64,000 nt of DNA. It comes from Amoebophrya sp. A120. Its lineage: Eukaryota; Sar; Dinophyceae; Syndiniales; Amoebophryaceae. The stretch lies in assembly GCA_905178155.1 (NCBI GenBank), contig CAJINV010000002.1:5327709-5391708 (forward strand), in the 5' to 3' direction. Shown in pieces: positions 35,701 through 45,916 of the stretch (positions within the stretch are counted from its first letter, which is position 1; each line of letters starts with the position of its first letter). The position numbers and the translations under genes are program-made. The notes beneath the pieces are model-generated. The model did no database searches. It was given only the letters and a program-made list of their open reading frames with translations, and had not been told where the DNA came from.

Positions 35701-38700
35701 GTTCGCATCGAGCAGCTTCAGCACCTGCAGTATTTCGGCGAGCGAACGCTGCTTCGCCCCATGGACATAAGTGCCGGGAGTAGAAGCAAGGCGCTGCCGC
35801 AAGGAAGTAGAGCTTCCTCCTCCTCCAGGAGCCGCGCCGGCACCATGGGCGGTGGTCCGATGTACGCAAAGGCCACCGTGACCAGTCTACAGGGCGCGAC
35901 TATTCTGGTGGTCCCCCCGAGTACCTTCTACCGCGTGTTCCCGCCCTCGCTGGGCGAGAGCATGCTGCAGGCCGGCGTGGAGCGACGGTCGGAACCCCAG
36001 GAAAACACGGAGGAGCACGATATTCTCCAGGATGTGGATTTGTTTCTGGTATTTTTGATCTGGCCAGCATGTTAATACAAGTAGGAAGATCATCGGTAGT
36101 TGCCTGCCTGCCGCATCATGTTCATGGCACCAAGAACATGCCGTGATCATATTCATGAAAACTACATCAGGCTCTACGGGCCTTAGGTTGCTAAAGCAGC
36201 TGCTTATTTATTAGTTCATCTTGTTTATCATGCGAATCAAAGAAATGACACCAGCAGCAAGAAAGAAAGAAATTTATGTTTACAAAAAAAAAAAAACCAG
36301 AACTGGCGCCCTATCCCGTTGAATTCGCTGAAGGAACTGAACGTGCTTGGTTGCGTATCAAAATCAAAAGTGCCCCTTTCCCAGAAGTGGAGAATATTTC
36401 TCAGGCAAAGCTAAAGACAAGTTGCCTTTCCAAATGGATATGGAAATGAATTTGTCTTGCATGAAAGGACGACGCGGCTTCCCGATCGAGAGCTTAATAC
36501 AGGTGTTTGAAGCCGTTTCTACATGTTGACAAATTCTGCGACTGCTAGGACTTTTACTTTTTGCAACTTGTTTACAAAGCTTTGCTTTTCTGCATAGGTC
36601 GGCATACTTTGTGTTGCTGCATGAAGTTGTAATGGGGATTGTTTTCAATTTCATCGGGAGGTGATTCACCTTGACTTTGTTTCTGGGGTACTAGGGGCAG
36701 TTTTCATTTCCATAGTGTGGGGGCTTCGGTCGTGTGAGTCTGCGCGTGCACGTGGAATCCGGGAGCACGTTTGCGCTGAAGTCGATTTCCAAGGGATTTT
36801 TGCAGAGAAAACGGATGTATCAAATGCAAAAATGTCTGGGTCTGGAAGATTCCGAGACTTCTCATGCAGTTTTTCCAAGCTCCACTAAGTCTAGAATGCA
36901 GGACCTAGCATCACAGGATGTGCAGCCCTTCTGTGATGCCTGTTCTGCATGAGAAATGCCCCCTCAGCATGGCCAGAAATGGGCACCTTTTGCAAGTCAC
37001 GCAACACAGATTTTTGTATGATGCGCAACATGCATCACAAGTCCCAACCTTCCAGACCCAGACATTTTTGCATTTCATAGGATGGAGTCGGCTGTGTTCC
37101 GGGAGAAGGAAATTCTCTTCCTCTGCAAGTGCCGCTTCATCGTACGCACGTTTCAGACCTACCGCGACAACGCGTATAACCCGCTCAGGTGTTACAATCT
37201 CAAGCGTTACAATAGAATATGGAAATCTGTGATGCAAGAGTGCATGATCTAGCCTCTTCCCACAGGATTGCGCATGACAAGTTTCGGAGCTCCAAGCCGC
37301 ACTATAATCTGGCTAAATTTGTATTGCAAAAAGTGGAGCGCTCTGCAAGTCTGTCATGCTCATCATGCAACACAAATTCCAGATTCTATTGTAACGTTTG
37401 AGATTGTAACACCTGAGCAGGTTATAACGCGTACGTGCACTTTCTGATGGAGGTGTGCCTGGGCGGGGAACTTTTCTACCAGTACCACCGATTCAAATAC
37501 CACGGAAGTATTACCAAGGCCAAATTCTACTCGGCAACGGTGATCACCTATCCTGCAGAAAAAAGCTAGTAGCATCTTATATTCGTTGTACTAAATAACT
37601 CCAGACGATATAAGTGGTGCATGACAAGAAATGTCGTGCTCCCAGTGGAGGTCTCGCCCATCAAGGTAAATAAGTAAAAACCAGCACGCCCACTAGTAAA
37701 ACTCCACTTTTCATCATGCCGAGAGCGTAATTTTACTTTTACGCATGCTATGGTATGCTATGGGCTTTTTCAGTGTGATATCGCTGCCTTTGCGTACCTC
37801 CACGCGCGCGGCGTGCTTTACCGCGACCTGAAGCCCGAAAACCTCCTACTGGACCACCGCGGCTGTTGCAAGTTGACGGACATGGGGCTGGCAAAGATCA
37901 TCGGCACGAATGGGAACGTGAAAACGTACACGACCTGCGGCACGCCGGACTACTTTGCGCCGGAAATCGTAAAGCACGAGGGGCAGACGCTGGCGGTGGA
38001 CTGGTGGTGCCTCGGCGTCTTGGTGTTCGAACTCATGACGGGCAACGCGCCCTTTGAAGCCTCGGACACGCAGCGAACCATGCAGCGCATTTATCAAAGT
38101 GAAAAAAGCCCCCACCCCATATCGGAAACGGAAGATGCGCGAATTTGTGATGCTGTATTTGAGTACACAAATCAACTTGTATTGCTAGAAGGCCAAGAGA
38201 CGAAGCTGCGGCCTAAGTTGCAGGCTATCTGTCATGCTGTTTCCCACTTCCAGTTGCCTTTTGTCATCCTGGAGCTGCAAGGCTTTCCCACGCCGGACAG
38301 CACTACAGTCCGCATCTTTTGCCTTCTAGCATCACAAAGCTGATTTGTGACCACAAATCTGCATCACAGATTTCCGTTTTGATATGGGGAGGGGGCATTT
38401 TTCATTGTAATAGCATTGTGCGAGGTAAAAATAAGTGGATTTCCTTGTCACTCCTGATGCGGTTGCGGAAGCGCGGCCATACTAGCTCGAATATAATTAT
38501 TGCACTCTCGTCTATTTCTACTTCTGAAGTTCTAGAAACTGCACATGAAGTAGATGTTGTAAGGCTGCAAATCGTGTTTAAAAATAACCTCAGGTGTGTC
38601 GCGCGTGAACTTTGACGGCTTCCAGCGTCGTGCGCCGGATATCATATTGAAAAGCGCCCCACGGCCCCCACGCCCACCCCCACCCCCAGAAGTAGTAGAA

Positions 38701-40367
38701 AATCAAAATATTCATATTGATTAATATGATTTCTGATGCAGAACAAGACTTTAATTCATGCATAGAGATTCTTTTTCTTTCTGCGATTCAGATTCCAAAC
38801 CATCTACTACAAACATGCCAAGCCCCAGCGCTGTTATGTTAGGTCCTTATTTTAGCAATTGCAACGCAAATGCTTTTTCCAAGTGCTGAAGAGCAGCCCT
38901 GGGGTAAGTAAGTACTATGTCGAGGGGTATCGAATGTAAAAGTGTCTGGGTCTGGAAGATTGCCAGATTTGTCATGCAGGTTTTCCATGACCCATGAGGT
39001 CTGGTATGTAGGACATAGCATGACAGATTCTGCGGGACATTTCTAATGCCTATCCTGCATGAGAAACTGCCTCTCGATTAGGTCAAAAGTGCACATCTTT
39101 TGGCAATCATGCAACACAGTTTTTTGCCTGATTCAGATTTAGCATGACAGGTCGACACTCCTCCAGACCCAGACATTTTTACATTTGATAAGGGGCACTT
39201 TTTACTGTGACACCGGATTGCGTCGATCTAGTGGTGGGTTTGCTGCAGGGTGACGCGGCGCGTCGGCTGCCGATGCGCAAGGGCGGACCACTATCCTATG
39301 TCAAAACGTACCCACCCCATACTTAGTCAAGATGGGGAATCGGCTAGACATATCCACAAGCTTTGGCTGTTTCGCATGACAAATTTGGACGCGTAGTGTA
39401 GTGCTGTTTGAGCTAGTTCAGCAGCATTACAGATCTAGTGTCTCATGCTGATTGGAGCATGACAAATTTCAAAACACCATTAGAAAATGCTCCTCATGGG
39501 GCTCCGCATGCGAAACATTTTAAGCATGCAGATTTGCATGACAACTATGGTGTGGGGACGTTTTTACACAGGATAACCGCTGAAGAACCTGCGCGAACAC
39601 CCGTGGTACAAACACTTCCCGTGGTACCCAAGAAAAATCAAACACCATCGTGATCACTTGAATATTTGCGCTTTTCTTTCTGACATTTTTTCCGACGGAC
39701 TTCATCTGTGGTCATGCGGAAATGTAAATGCATTTTCTTCACACCTTTATCCCTCGTTCTGTCCTGTTGTTTTTCTGCAATGTGTGATGTGAAACTTTAT
39801 TGCCATGCCAGACAAAGTTCATGTGAGGCAGCAGAGCCTGCTCCTGCAAACAAATTGTGATATTGTGCAAGAAAATGAAAAGAGCTGCCTGTATCAAATA
39901 GTTGTGATTTTGAGGGTGTTTTTTTTTGTTTTATATCGGGCGGGAAATGTGGCAGGGCACGGTGGAAGCCCCCTTCATTCCCCGGGTGCAAACCAACCAG
40001 GACTGCGGAAACTTCCGGCCCAAGAACAAACCGCCACCGGTATGAAATGCAAATATGTCTGGGTCTGGAAGTGAGTGCAAACTTGTGATGCGCATTATTT
40101 CACAACGCGGAAAAATCTCTCATGCATAGGCAGCAAAGGCTGCCCGCTTTCTGTCACCATCACCAAAGTGGGGCATTTCTCATTCTGATTCGGCATTGCG
40201 GAAGCTTCTTGAAGCCTGTGATGCTATAGCTTCCATGCCAGACCTTCTGTGTCATGCAAAAGCAGAGCGTCTCTTCCAGACCCAGACAGGTTTGCAATCC
40301 ATAACCGGCGCAGGATTACAATCCCCACGCACCTGGTCACGATCCAGACTGGGATAGGGATTTCTGA
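29762..40367 (+). CDS. cGMP-dependent protein kinase (PKG), AGC family; 5' end unresolved
   Basis: At least 1690 aa in 20 exons: 29762-30693, 31006-31104, 31325-31556, 31853-32058, 32334-32388, 32716-32867, 33148-33831, 33987-34727, 35059-36048, 36301-36355, 36720-36817, 37085-37174, 37432-37548, 37786-38091, 38418-38424, 38594-38639, 39218-39291, 39581-39624, 39953-40040, 40309-40367. A low-complexity N-terminus is followed by three cyclic-nucleotide-binding-like domains with cassettes at GDYFGEQQMFG, GGIFGEYTVLYG and QYFGERTLLR. The kinase domain has a P-loop LGCGGFGRV, beta-3 lysine in FALKS, REKEI helix C, YRDLKPEN, DMG in place of DFG, activation loop TTCGTPDYFAPE, then WYKHFPW and the tail ending DWDRDF, as in PKGs. 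PKG is the main cGMP effector in alveolates. Sixteen introns are introners. Confidence 0.9.
30694..31000. mobile_element. Introner, family F (only copy seen)
   Basis: TIR TATGGAAGTGTCAGGATCGA with long complement at the right. Perfect repeats TCACC at 30689-30693 and 31001-31005. Excision gives YGKGLTVYRQGEPGD, a cyclic-nucleotide-domain core. Confidence 0.92.
31105..31319. mobile_element. Introner, degenerate family C
   Basis: TATGCATTGCAAATAAG at the left, TATCGTCTGCAAACGTAG complemented from the right. The flanks GTGAC/GCTCT no longer match. The frame closes on excision (LLHVGD-TVQIR). Confidence 0.72.
32059..32328. mobile_element. Introner, family A
   Basis: Perfect repeats ACTCG at 32054-32058 and 32329-32333. 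Excision gives VYLQNSAQRTITG. Confidence 0.92.
32389..32710. mobile_element. Introner, family B
   Basis: C-rich TIR; perfect repeats CGTGA at 32384-32388 and 32711-32715. Excision gives VGAAVTLDEQQAA. Confidence 0.92.
32868..33142. mobile_element. Introner, family A
   Basis: Flanks TCACG/TCACT (one mismatch). Excision gives SESITPRTAIFTEK. Confidence 0.9.
33832..33981. mobile_element. Introner, family C
   Basis: Starts TATGCATTGCAAAAGCATCG; complement at right. Perfect repeats AGCTC at 33827-33831 and 33982-33986. Excision gives WVIPQLAFKTILL inside the second cyclic-nucleotide domain. Confidence 0.92.
34728..35053. mobile_element. Introner, family A'
   Basis: TATGCCTTGCAAATATCGAT at left, complement at right. 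Perfect repeats GGGAA at 34723-34727 and 35054-35058. Excision gives LLLNGEVEIRGPN. Confidence 0.92.
36356..36714. mobile_element. Introner, family G
   Basis: TATCAAAATCAAAAGTGCCC at left; the complemented right end reads TATGGAAATGAAAACTGCCC. Flanks TTGCG/GTGTG (3 of 5). Excision rebuilds the kinase P-loop LGCGGFGRV. Confidence 0.87.
36818..37079. mobile_element. Introner, family A
   Basis: Perfect repeats GGATG at 36813-36817 and 37080-37084. Excision gives QRKRMESAVFREKE between beta-3 and helix C of the kinase. Confidence 0.93.
37175..37426. mobile_element. Introner, family D variant
   Basis: TATAACCCGCTCAGGTGTTA and complement. Perfect repeats ACGCG at 37170-37174 and 37427-37431. Excision gives YRDNAYVHFLMEVCLGG. 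Confidence 0.92.
37549..37780. mobile_element. Introner, divergent TIR
   Basis: TATCCTGCAGAAAAAAGC at the left, TATCACACTGAAAAAGCC complemented from the right. Flanks TCACC/TCGCT (3 of 5). Excision gives KFYSATV-I-AFAYLHARG. Confidence 0.82.
38092..38412. mobile_element. Introner, family B
   Basis: Perfect repeats GCATT at 38087-38091 and 38413-38417. Only 7 bases (38418-38424) separate it from the next GT-AG intron (38425-38593). Excision gives MQRIVRGVSRVNFDG. Confidence 0.9.
38640..39212. mobile_element. Introner, family G, with a family A copy nested inside
   Basis: TATCATATTGAAAAGCGCCC at the left; the complemented right end reads TGTCACAGTAAAAAGTGCCC. Perfect repeats CCGGA at 38635-38639 and 39213-39217. 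Contains 38928-39190. Excision gives RRAPDCVDLVVGLLQGD. Confidence 0.9.
38928..39190. mobile_element. Introner, family A, nested in a family G introner
   Basis: Family A ends and its own perfect repeats AGGGG (38923-38927 and 39191-39195) lie wholly within the outer element. Confidence 0.9.
39292..39575. mobile_element. Introner, family H
   Basis: TATCCTATGTCAAAACGTAC and complementary right end ACGTTTTTACACAGGATA. Flanks ACCAC/ACCGC (one mismatch). Excision gives RKGGPLKNLREHPWYKHF. Confidence 0.88.
39625..39947. mobile_element. Introner-like element, divergent ends
   Basis: The inverted ends share AAATCAAACACC against AAAAAAAACACC. Flanks CGTGG/TGTGG (one mismatch). It starts TAC rather than TAT. 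Excision gives HFPWQGTVEAPFIPRV, the normal AGC-kinase tail. Confidence 0.75.
40041..40303. mobile_element. Introner, family A
   Basis: Perfect repeats ACCGG at 40036-40040 and 40304-40308. Excision joins NKPPP to AQDYNPHAPG and the PKG C-terminus. Confidence 0.92.
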
Positions 40368-40614
40368 CGAGAATAATCGAGAAAAATGTAGATGTTATTG
40401 TGCTTTTACTTAGCGACAAATAACCATTCAGCGACGGCCTATGGCTCCTGCCGCATCTCTCGTTTCACCAGCATTTGCAGCAAATTTACCGGACAGCGTC
40501 CACCTCCACAGCTTGGTGAGCCCAAAAGGTTGTTGCGCCGTAGTTGTCCTCGAGGGGATAAGCAGTTGACGACACTCCGGAACAAGGAGCCGGAATTTTA
40601 TTGAAGAAACCACT

Positions 40615-40766
40615 TATGCAGTGCAAAAGTTGTATCGCAGTGGTATGGATTGCATCACATTCACAACTTTAAGTATCTCATATTATTTTGCTAAGAGATG
40701 GCGATGAGACACTTGTCTCGACGCAAGCCTGCAATTCATACGAGTGCGATGCTTTTGCACTGGATA
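40615..40766. mobile_element. Introner, family C, outside any recognised gene
   Basis: TATGCAGTGCAAAAGTTG at the left and CTTTTGCACTGGATA at the right. It lies about 250 bp after the PKG stop codon, so in the 3' UTR or intergenic DNA. The flanks (CCACT/CTCTC) do not match, suggesting an old copy. Confidence 0.8.
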
Positions 40767-42387
40767 CTCTCAATTTAGTCCATTGATATTCTTGAAGCGT
40801 AGTCTCATTTTTTCACACACAGCGCAGCATCTCAATTCTTGTGGGTGTCACTTCCCACTTTTTGCCTCCCACTTGTTGCCTTAACAAAGAAGAACAAATA
40901 ACAATATACCTTTTAGCGAATCTAGCGACAATTAGAATTATACTTTTTAGTTTACGTTATTCTCACCACTGTAGCTGCTTGCGGGTGGGTCTGCGTGCTC
41001 CTGCTGGTGCAGATACTTATCTGCCACTGCATCTTCAAGCAGCCGCGGCCCCAGTATTTTTTACAGAGACTGTTCCTCGACGATAAGAATGCAGGAACCC
41101 CTTGCAGTTCTCTCCTATGATCTCTAGGAGCAGGCATCGCAACGGACTTCAATCAGACAGCAGCTGACAATGTAAAAATGAAAATCCAAATCAACAAGAT
41201 ATATACTTGTGTTTTTGTATGATTTGATTTTGACGCAACATCAAATTTAAATTTTGGAGAACACCCCCACGGGGTGGTAGTACAACCAAGCAAAGGATAC
41301 TATGGAACTTGTACTTCTCACGGAGAGTCCGAGTAGTGGTCAAGTAGAAGTACACTCGTCACAACATCAGCTTTATCGAACAAAAATCGACCTACGATTG
41401 TATGCACAGTAGATCACCTCTTCCGGCGGGCGAAAAAAAGTATGACGTTAGGATGGAAATGGGTGGGATTATCGCAACAAGGGAATTAAGTATGATTAAC
41501 GAATGTGCCTCCCTGTTTGAAAAAAAAAGTGTTACCGCTGTAGCGCTATCTGTGCAGCAGACGTGAATGGCAGAAATAGTGGTATCACGGTAGGGCACTG
41601 GAACAAGAAAAGGCCGCGGTGAAGAAGTTGAGGTGAGGAATCCAGCAGGGCTTCTAAAGAACATCGAGGTAGACCAAATTCTTATATCCAGGTATCACGA
41701 CTAAGTACGCGTATGAAGAAGCTGTGCTGAAGGTTAGTGCTTCATTCTAAAAGATCGGGATATAATTAAATACAAGTGTCATCGGAGTCGGACAGTAACG
41801 GTATGTTAATGTTGTTTACGCAGTACTGTTTTGTCTCGCCCTCGTCGCCTGCAGTTTTGCAAGTAGCCGGGGGCAGATGAGATGATCGCAGATGCTAGTA
41901 TGAAGAGCGACAGCATTATAATATTTGTTCCGAGCTGGAGCTGCACTTCTAGGTCGCCTAGCGGACTATCAACGAATATAATTACGAGCAACATTCCAAG
42001 GGCTAGGACCGGCCGCACGCATTATAATCGATGCGATTCATTTTTCGATAAGGCTAAGAGCACGACGGGAAATGATCCTTTGAGTATTACGAAGGTTGTA
42101 ACTACTAGGCTTTCTGTTTCGCGGCGTTTCGAATTACAGAATAATTTTCATTTCGCCAGTTGCTTGTATGATGCGATGCCAGTCGTGCCGTTTGTTACTA
42201 GGACGCAGAATAGCAAATAACAACTTAGACGGCCATGAAAGAGGACCAAAGTTATAGTGTACTAGTGTAGACCTGAGATGAAGGGAAAAGTCTTTTGGTG
42301 CCCACAAAATCGAGGAAATAACTACGCCGGAGCAAGATGATCATGATAGGTTGATATTTTGAGGAACGTCTTTTCGTGCGAGCATGA

Positions 42388-42668
42388 TATCAAAATGAAA
42401 AGTTTCCCCTCCCCACATTCAAAACGAAATTTGTGATGTTGGATTTGTGTACACAAAAGTAGTGACTGCTCCCTTGGCCTGGTTGTTTAGCATGCCAGCA
42501 ACTTGCCCTGTAGTCCCGAGAGCATCAGAAATCGCCCACTCAAGGTGGCGGAGACCTCTGGGTTGCCACCTTCCGGGAGGGACAGTTGATTTGTTTGTGT
42601 ACACAATTCAGCAACACTAATGCAATCCGCTTTGAATATGGGCACGGGCGATATTTTTCGTCACAATA
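42388..42668. mobile_element. Introner, family B, degenerate core, outside any recognised gene
   Basis: TATCAAAATG plus a CCCCTCCCCACATTC core, with a partial complement at the right (GAATATGGGCACGGGCG). Perfect repeats CATGA at 42383-42387 and 42669-42673. No coding frame is evident around it. Confidence 0.75.
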
Positions 42669-43754
42669 CATGAATTTGAGCCACGATCACGATGTTGGAT
42701 ATGCTCAGTTATAGAAAAACTTGTTGGGGTGGTTGAGTAATAAGTAAAAAAGAAAAATATATTGCGTCTGTAAAAAATCAGAGCAAAAATGTGCTTTGTG
42801 CTGCAAGTGCAAGTGCAATTCCAATTTAACAAACTAGAACGACAGAAGTACTTTATGTGTGGTAATCAATTTGATATCATAAAACGACTGATGGTCACTA
42901 CTAGCGAGCAGCTCTTGCCACATATTTTTCAGAAGCACTACCCTTTTTTTTCGGTATGGCAAACGCACCCACATGCAAACGCGACCTCGTCCCCGTGACC
43001 ATGCGTTGTAGTTGTGATTGTCTATTTTTACCCCTTTGTGTTTTCTCTCAGTCAGCATTTTTTATTGTGAAGGTTGATAGTGTAGCGATGATCAGCATTT
43101 TGCAGAAGGAGAAACGGTGATCATCCGACATGATCATCAACCGAAGAAAAATCGCAGCATACCCTCGCGATTCGGCTTTTTTTTTACGGACCGCAGAAAT
43201 GATTACAGCTTGAGCACTTGTTAGCGGCCGCGTATAACAACACCCTGCCGCCTGCGGACGGGGCGCATGCGAATGCAAGCGGCGCGGTAATTAGATTTGT
43301 GAAGGTCGCAGCTGCATCATCAACACCACAACGACTACGACCGCCCTAATCGCGCCGCGGCCTTGGACATATAGTATAGATTTGACCGCGCGGAAGTAAA
43401 AAGTACTTACCCCAGCACGAGGCTGCGCAATCGGGTAGTAGTACGGGACAACTTGCGACTTCTGTGTACCACCAGACGAGCACGCCAGAGCACGAACCTT
43501 GTTGCGACGAATTCAGATCTACGTACGGAAAAAATAATGCACCCTCCACCTCCTGATAAAACTAAAAGACAACAAAACAGATTTGGTCATAATGATTTTG
43601 TATGAGAATCATCCAAAGACCTCTAGGACGAAAGTACTTACTGCGTTTGTTGCAAGAGCTTTATCTTCCTCTACGAACGACATCACTTAGTATCAGACAT
43701 CATCAAGTGAAGGCGTTTATATGTTGATGAACCTGAGTAGGATTTTAGAGGGCG

Positions 43755-45537
43755 ATTTTCCATTCTTCGAAACAAGGGCACTACTGACCCGCGCGAAATG
43801 CGCGCGCAAGACCCGACGGAACTTGCGGCGCTCCGGCCTGACTGCCCGTACACAACGGCGGTCACCTCCTGGACACATTGGGTGGCCCTGCCTCCCGCGC
43901 AAGCTTCAACTGCACAAAGCCTCAGTGCTGACCAGCAGCCGGCCCGCCGGGTGTATCATACCTACGCCCCTGAGCTGGAATCGGATCAGGGAGCCGACCG
44001 ACAATTTGCGCCACCGGCTGCGCAGTGTCCCCCCTGGGCTATGGAAGCGGTCAAGACCCTAGAGAGTGCAGGCTGGAGCCGGCACCAGGTGCAGCGCCTC
44101 CAAACCTACCGCCCCCAGGTGGGGCGGCTAGAGAACTTGCGGGTGCACACGCATGAGCTCGCCGGAACCAGAGATGAACTAGTGGCGCGCTACAAGTTCA
44201 CCGGGGCGTGCGACGGGGCACACCTTGCAGCAACAGGGCGCGGGGCCTCGGCTGCCTACCTTCACAGCAGCCGCGAAGCGAGGGTGCTTACAGGAGCTTG
44301 GGGCGGGAACAAAAGCTCCTACCGCCCGGAGTTCACGGCCCTCATGGATCTGCTCGGCCTCGCCATCCAGGCCGCCGCCGAAGAAGATACGGCCGCTCAA
44401 GAATTACTTCTTTTGTCCGACGCACAGGCAGTCCTCGCCCGCATTAAAACGCTTGCGCAGTGCGGCGGGCTGGCTACGGATGCAGAGTGCGAGATGCTGG
44501 CCCGCCTGGAGCGGGTCAGTCGGCTCTACAAATGCATCAGGATCCAGCATGTGTACGGCCACACCGAGGTCACCCACAACGAAGTCTCGGACGCCTTGGC
44601 TGACCACGCCGCCGCCCTCGGTCCCGCGCCAGCTGAGTGGCCACAGGCACCGACCCTGGACGACGTGAAAGGATTAGTCAAGGCGGAACTAGACAGGCAA
44701 GAAGTGGACGCCATGCAGTCGCTGAAGCGGGCGGCCCCGTCCGTCAGTGGCAGCCTCTGCAGTGTCTTCCTCCCGGACCGCCCGGCCTGCAAGAAACTGC
44801 ACAAAGAACTAAGCGCGCAGGGCGAAAGTCGCGAGGTTCAAGTAACTGCGGCAAGCCTACTAGGCGCCACCCGCTTCAAGCAACTCACCCCGGCCGGGCT
44901 TCTCGGCCGTATTTGTCCCAAGTGCGACGCCGTTGCGGACACGCCGGCCCACTTCCTAGAGTGTTACGAAGTCGGGGACCTTGGCGGGCTATCGGACCCG
45001 CAGCGCCTGGCGCGCCTGTTCTCCTACGTCACATACGGAACGCGCGCACACCAAGACGGGCGGCGCCGTGCCGCCGGCGGCGGCGACGCAGCCGGGCCAC
45101 CGCCGCCCCAGCACAGGGGCAATTTTTGAGCACGTAGGGCATTTTGCCACCATGAACGTACAGCCGTCACTCCTTCTGGCCTGGTGCCAGTCGCACGTGG
45201 TGCCGCTCAGGCAGCGTCTCCCTACACACCGTAGTATAGTCATTCTGTGCTGCGCACCAGGAGTGCGCCCTCTGATTGATGAAACTATAAGGAACCAGCG
45301 CAAGAGCCGGCCCGCCATGGTCACACCCTCCAGCGCGATGCTCTCCTCCAGCCTCACGTCTAGATGTCGCGTTGCGTAGGTGGGTTTCGTTTCACTGTGC
45401 TTCCACAACCTCGTTGTTCAGTGGGTCGCTGCCAGAACAGCAGGATCAAAGAGCGAGCACCGCGTCTGTTTGAAACAAGAGTGGATCAAATAAATAAAAA
45501 AATAAAAATTTTCCATTCTTCGAAACCAGGGCACTAC
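43755..45537 (+). mobile_element. 5'-truncated non-LTR retrotransposon with 30-bp target duplication
   Basis: The segment 43755-43784 (starts ATTTTCCATTCTTCGAAAC) recurs at 45508-45537 with one mismatch. Between the copies is a single long ORF, and an A-rich tail (AAATAAATAAAAAAATAAAA) sits directly before the right copy. Long target duplications, a 3' A-rich tail and a reading frame open right to the 5' junction are hallmarks of target-primed reverse transcription with 5' truncation. Confidence 0.82.
43798..45129 (+). CDS. Non-LTR retrotransposon ORF2 C-terminus: RNase H domain and zinc knuckle
   Basis: 443 codons from the first ATG; the frame is open further upstream to the insertion junction, so the original protein was longer. 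The RNase H domain shows the four acidic positions in order: Asp in FTGACDGAHLAATGRG, Glu in PEFTALMDLLGLA, Asp in LLLLSDAQAVLARI, and Asp in EVSDALADHAA after the His of VYGHTEVTHNE. Near the C-terminus a CPKC...HFLEC pattern (CPKCDAVADTPAHFLECY) matches the terminal cysteine-histidine motif of LINE ORF2 proteins. The reverse transcriptase and endonuclease are absent, so the copy cannot move by itself. Strongly GC-richer than the flanking DNA. Confidence 0.85.
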   Translation: MRAQDPTELAALRPDCPYTTAVTSWTHWVALPPAQASTAQSLSADQQPARRVYHTYAPELESDQGADRQFAPPAAQCPPWAMEAVKTLESAGWSRHQVQRLQTYRPQVGRLENLRVHTHELAGTRDELVARYKFTGACDGAHLAATGRGASAAYLHSSREARVLTGAWGGNKSSYRPEFTALMDLLGLAIQAAAEEDTAAQELLLLSDAQAVLARIKTLAQCGGLATDAECEMLARLERVSRLYKCIRIQHVYGHTEVTHNEVSDALADHAAALGPAPAEWPQAPTLDDVKGLVKAELDRQEVDAMQSLKRAAPSVSGSLCSVFLPDRPACKKLHKELSAQGESREVQVTAASLLGATRFKQLTPAGLLGRICPKCDAVADTPAHFLECYEVGDLGGLSDPQRLARLFSYVTYGTRAHQDGRRRAAGGGDAAGPPPPQHRGNF

Positions 45538-45916
45538 AGCTAGTATGAAGAGGAGGACGAGTTTGGTGCTATTGTATTATTGGGCAAACCGCTAATAGTA
45601 CTAATATCGGAACCAAGCCGATGACAAAAATGACACGACTTCTTTGTTGTGACTTTGTTCTTTGACACAAATAAACATTCGCACGAGAACAGTACTGGCA
45701 AGAATGATCGCAGAAGTAGTCTACTTCGCGTCGTCGAAGATGAAAAGCAAAAATGTGGTCACGACTGACGGGCCGGCCACGTGATTTATTGCAACCGCGA
45801 TCGGTTTCTCTACTTCGATCACAAGTAGCGCTTCGCTGCGACTTTGGTAAAAGTGGTTGTGGTTCTTGTGTATTAGAGGCCCCATTTTCTTCTACTTTTT
45901 TTTCAGCTACTGGCTT
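45538..45916. other. Spacer between two insertions
   Basis: AT-rich, short ORFs only, nothing recognised. Confidence 0.45.

Larger units (their letters stand above)
40368..43754. other. Gene-poor stretch downstream of PKG
   Basis: Contains two stray introner copies (40615 and 42388). Minus-strand ORFs at 41392-41664 and 41806-42018 are hydrophobic but lack an ATG start and give no recognisable family. No RNA gene recognised. Confidence 0.45.

Noticed and set aside
36660-36711. A GATTTGTTTCTGG-like echo (36037-36049 and 36673-36687) as duplicated exon sequence
   Set aside because: The kinase frame is explained fully by a GT-AG intron at 36049-36300 plus an introner at 36356-36714; the similarity is short and probably chance.
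41392-42018. Hydrophobic minus-strand ORFs as a membrane protein gene
   Set aside because: No ATG start, a stop just upstream, no splice pair that joins them convincingly, and AT-rich hydrophobic codons arise easily by chance.
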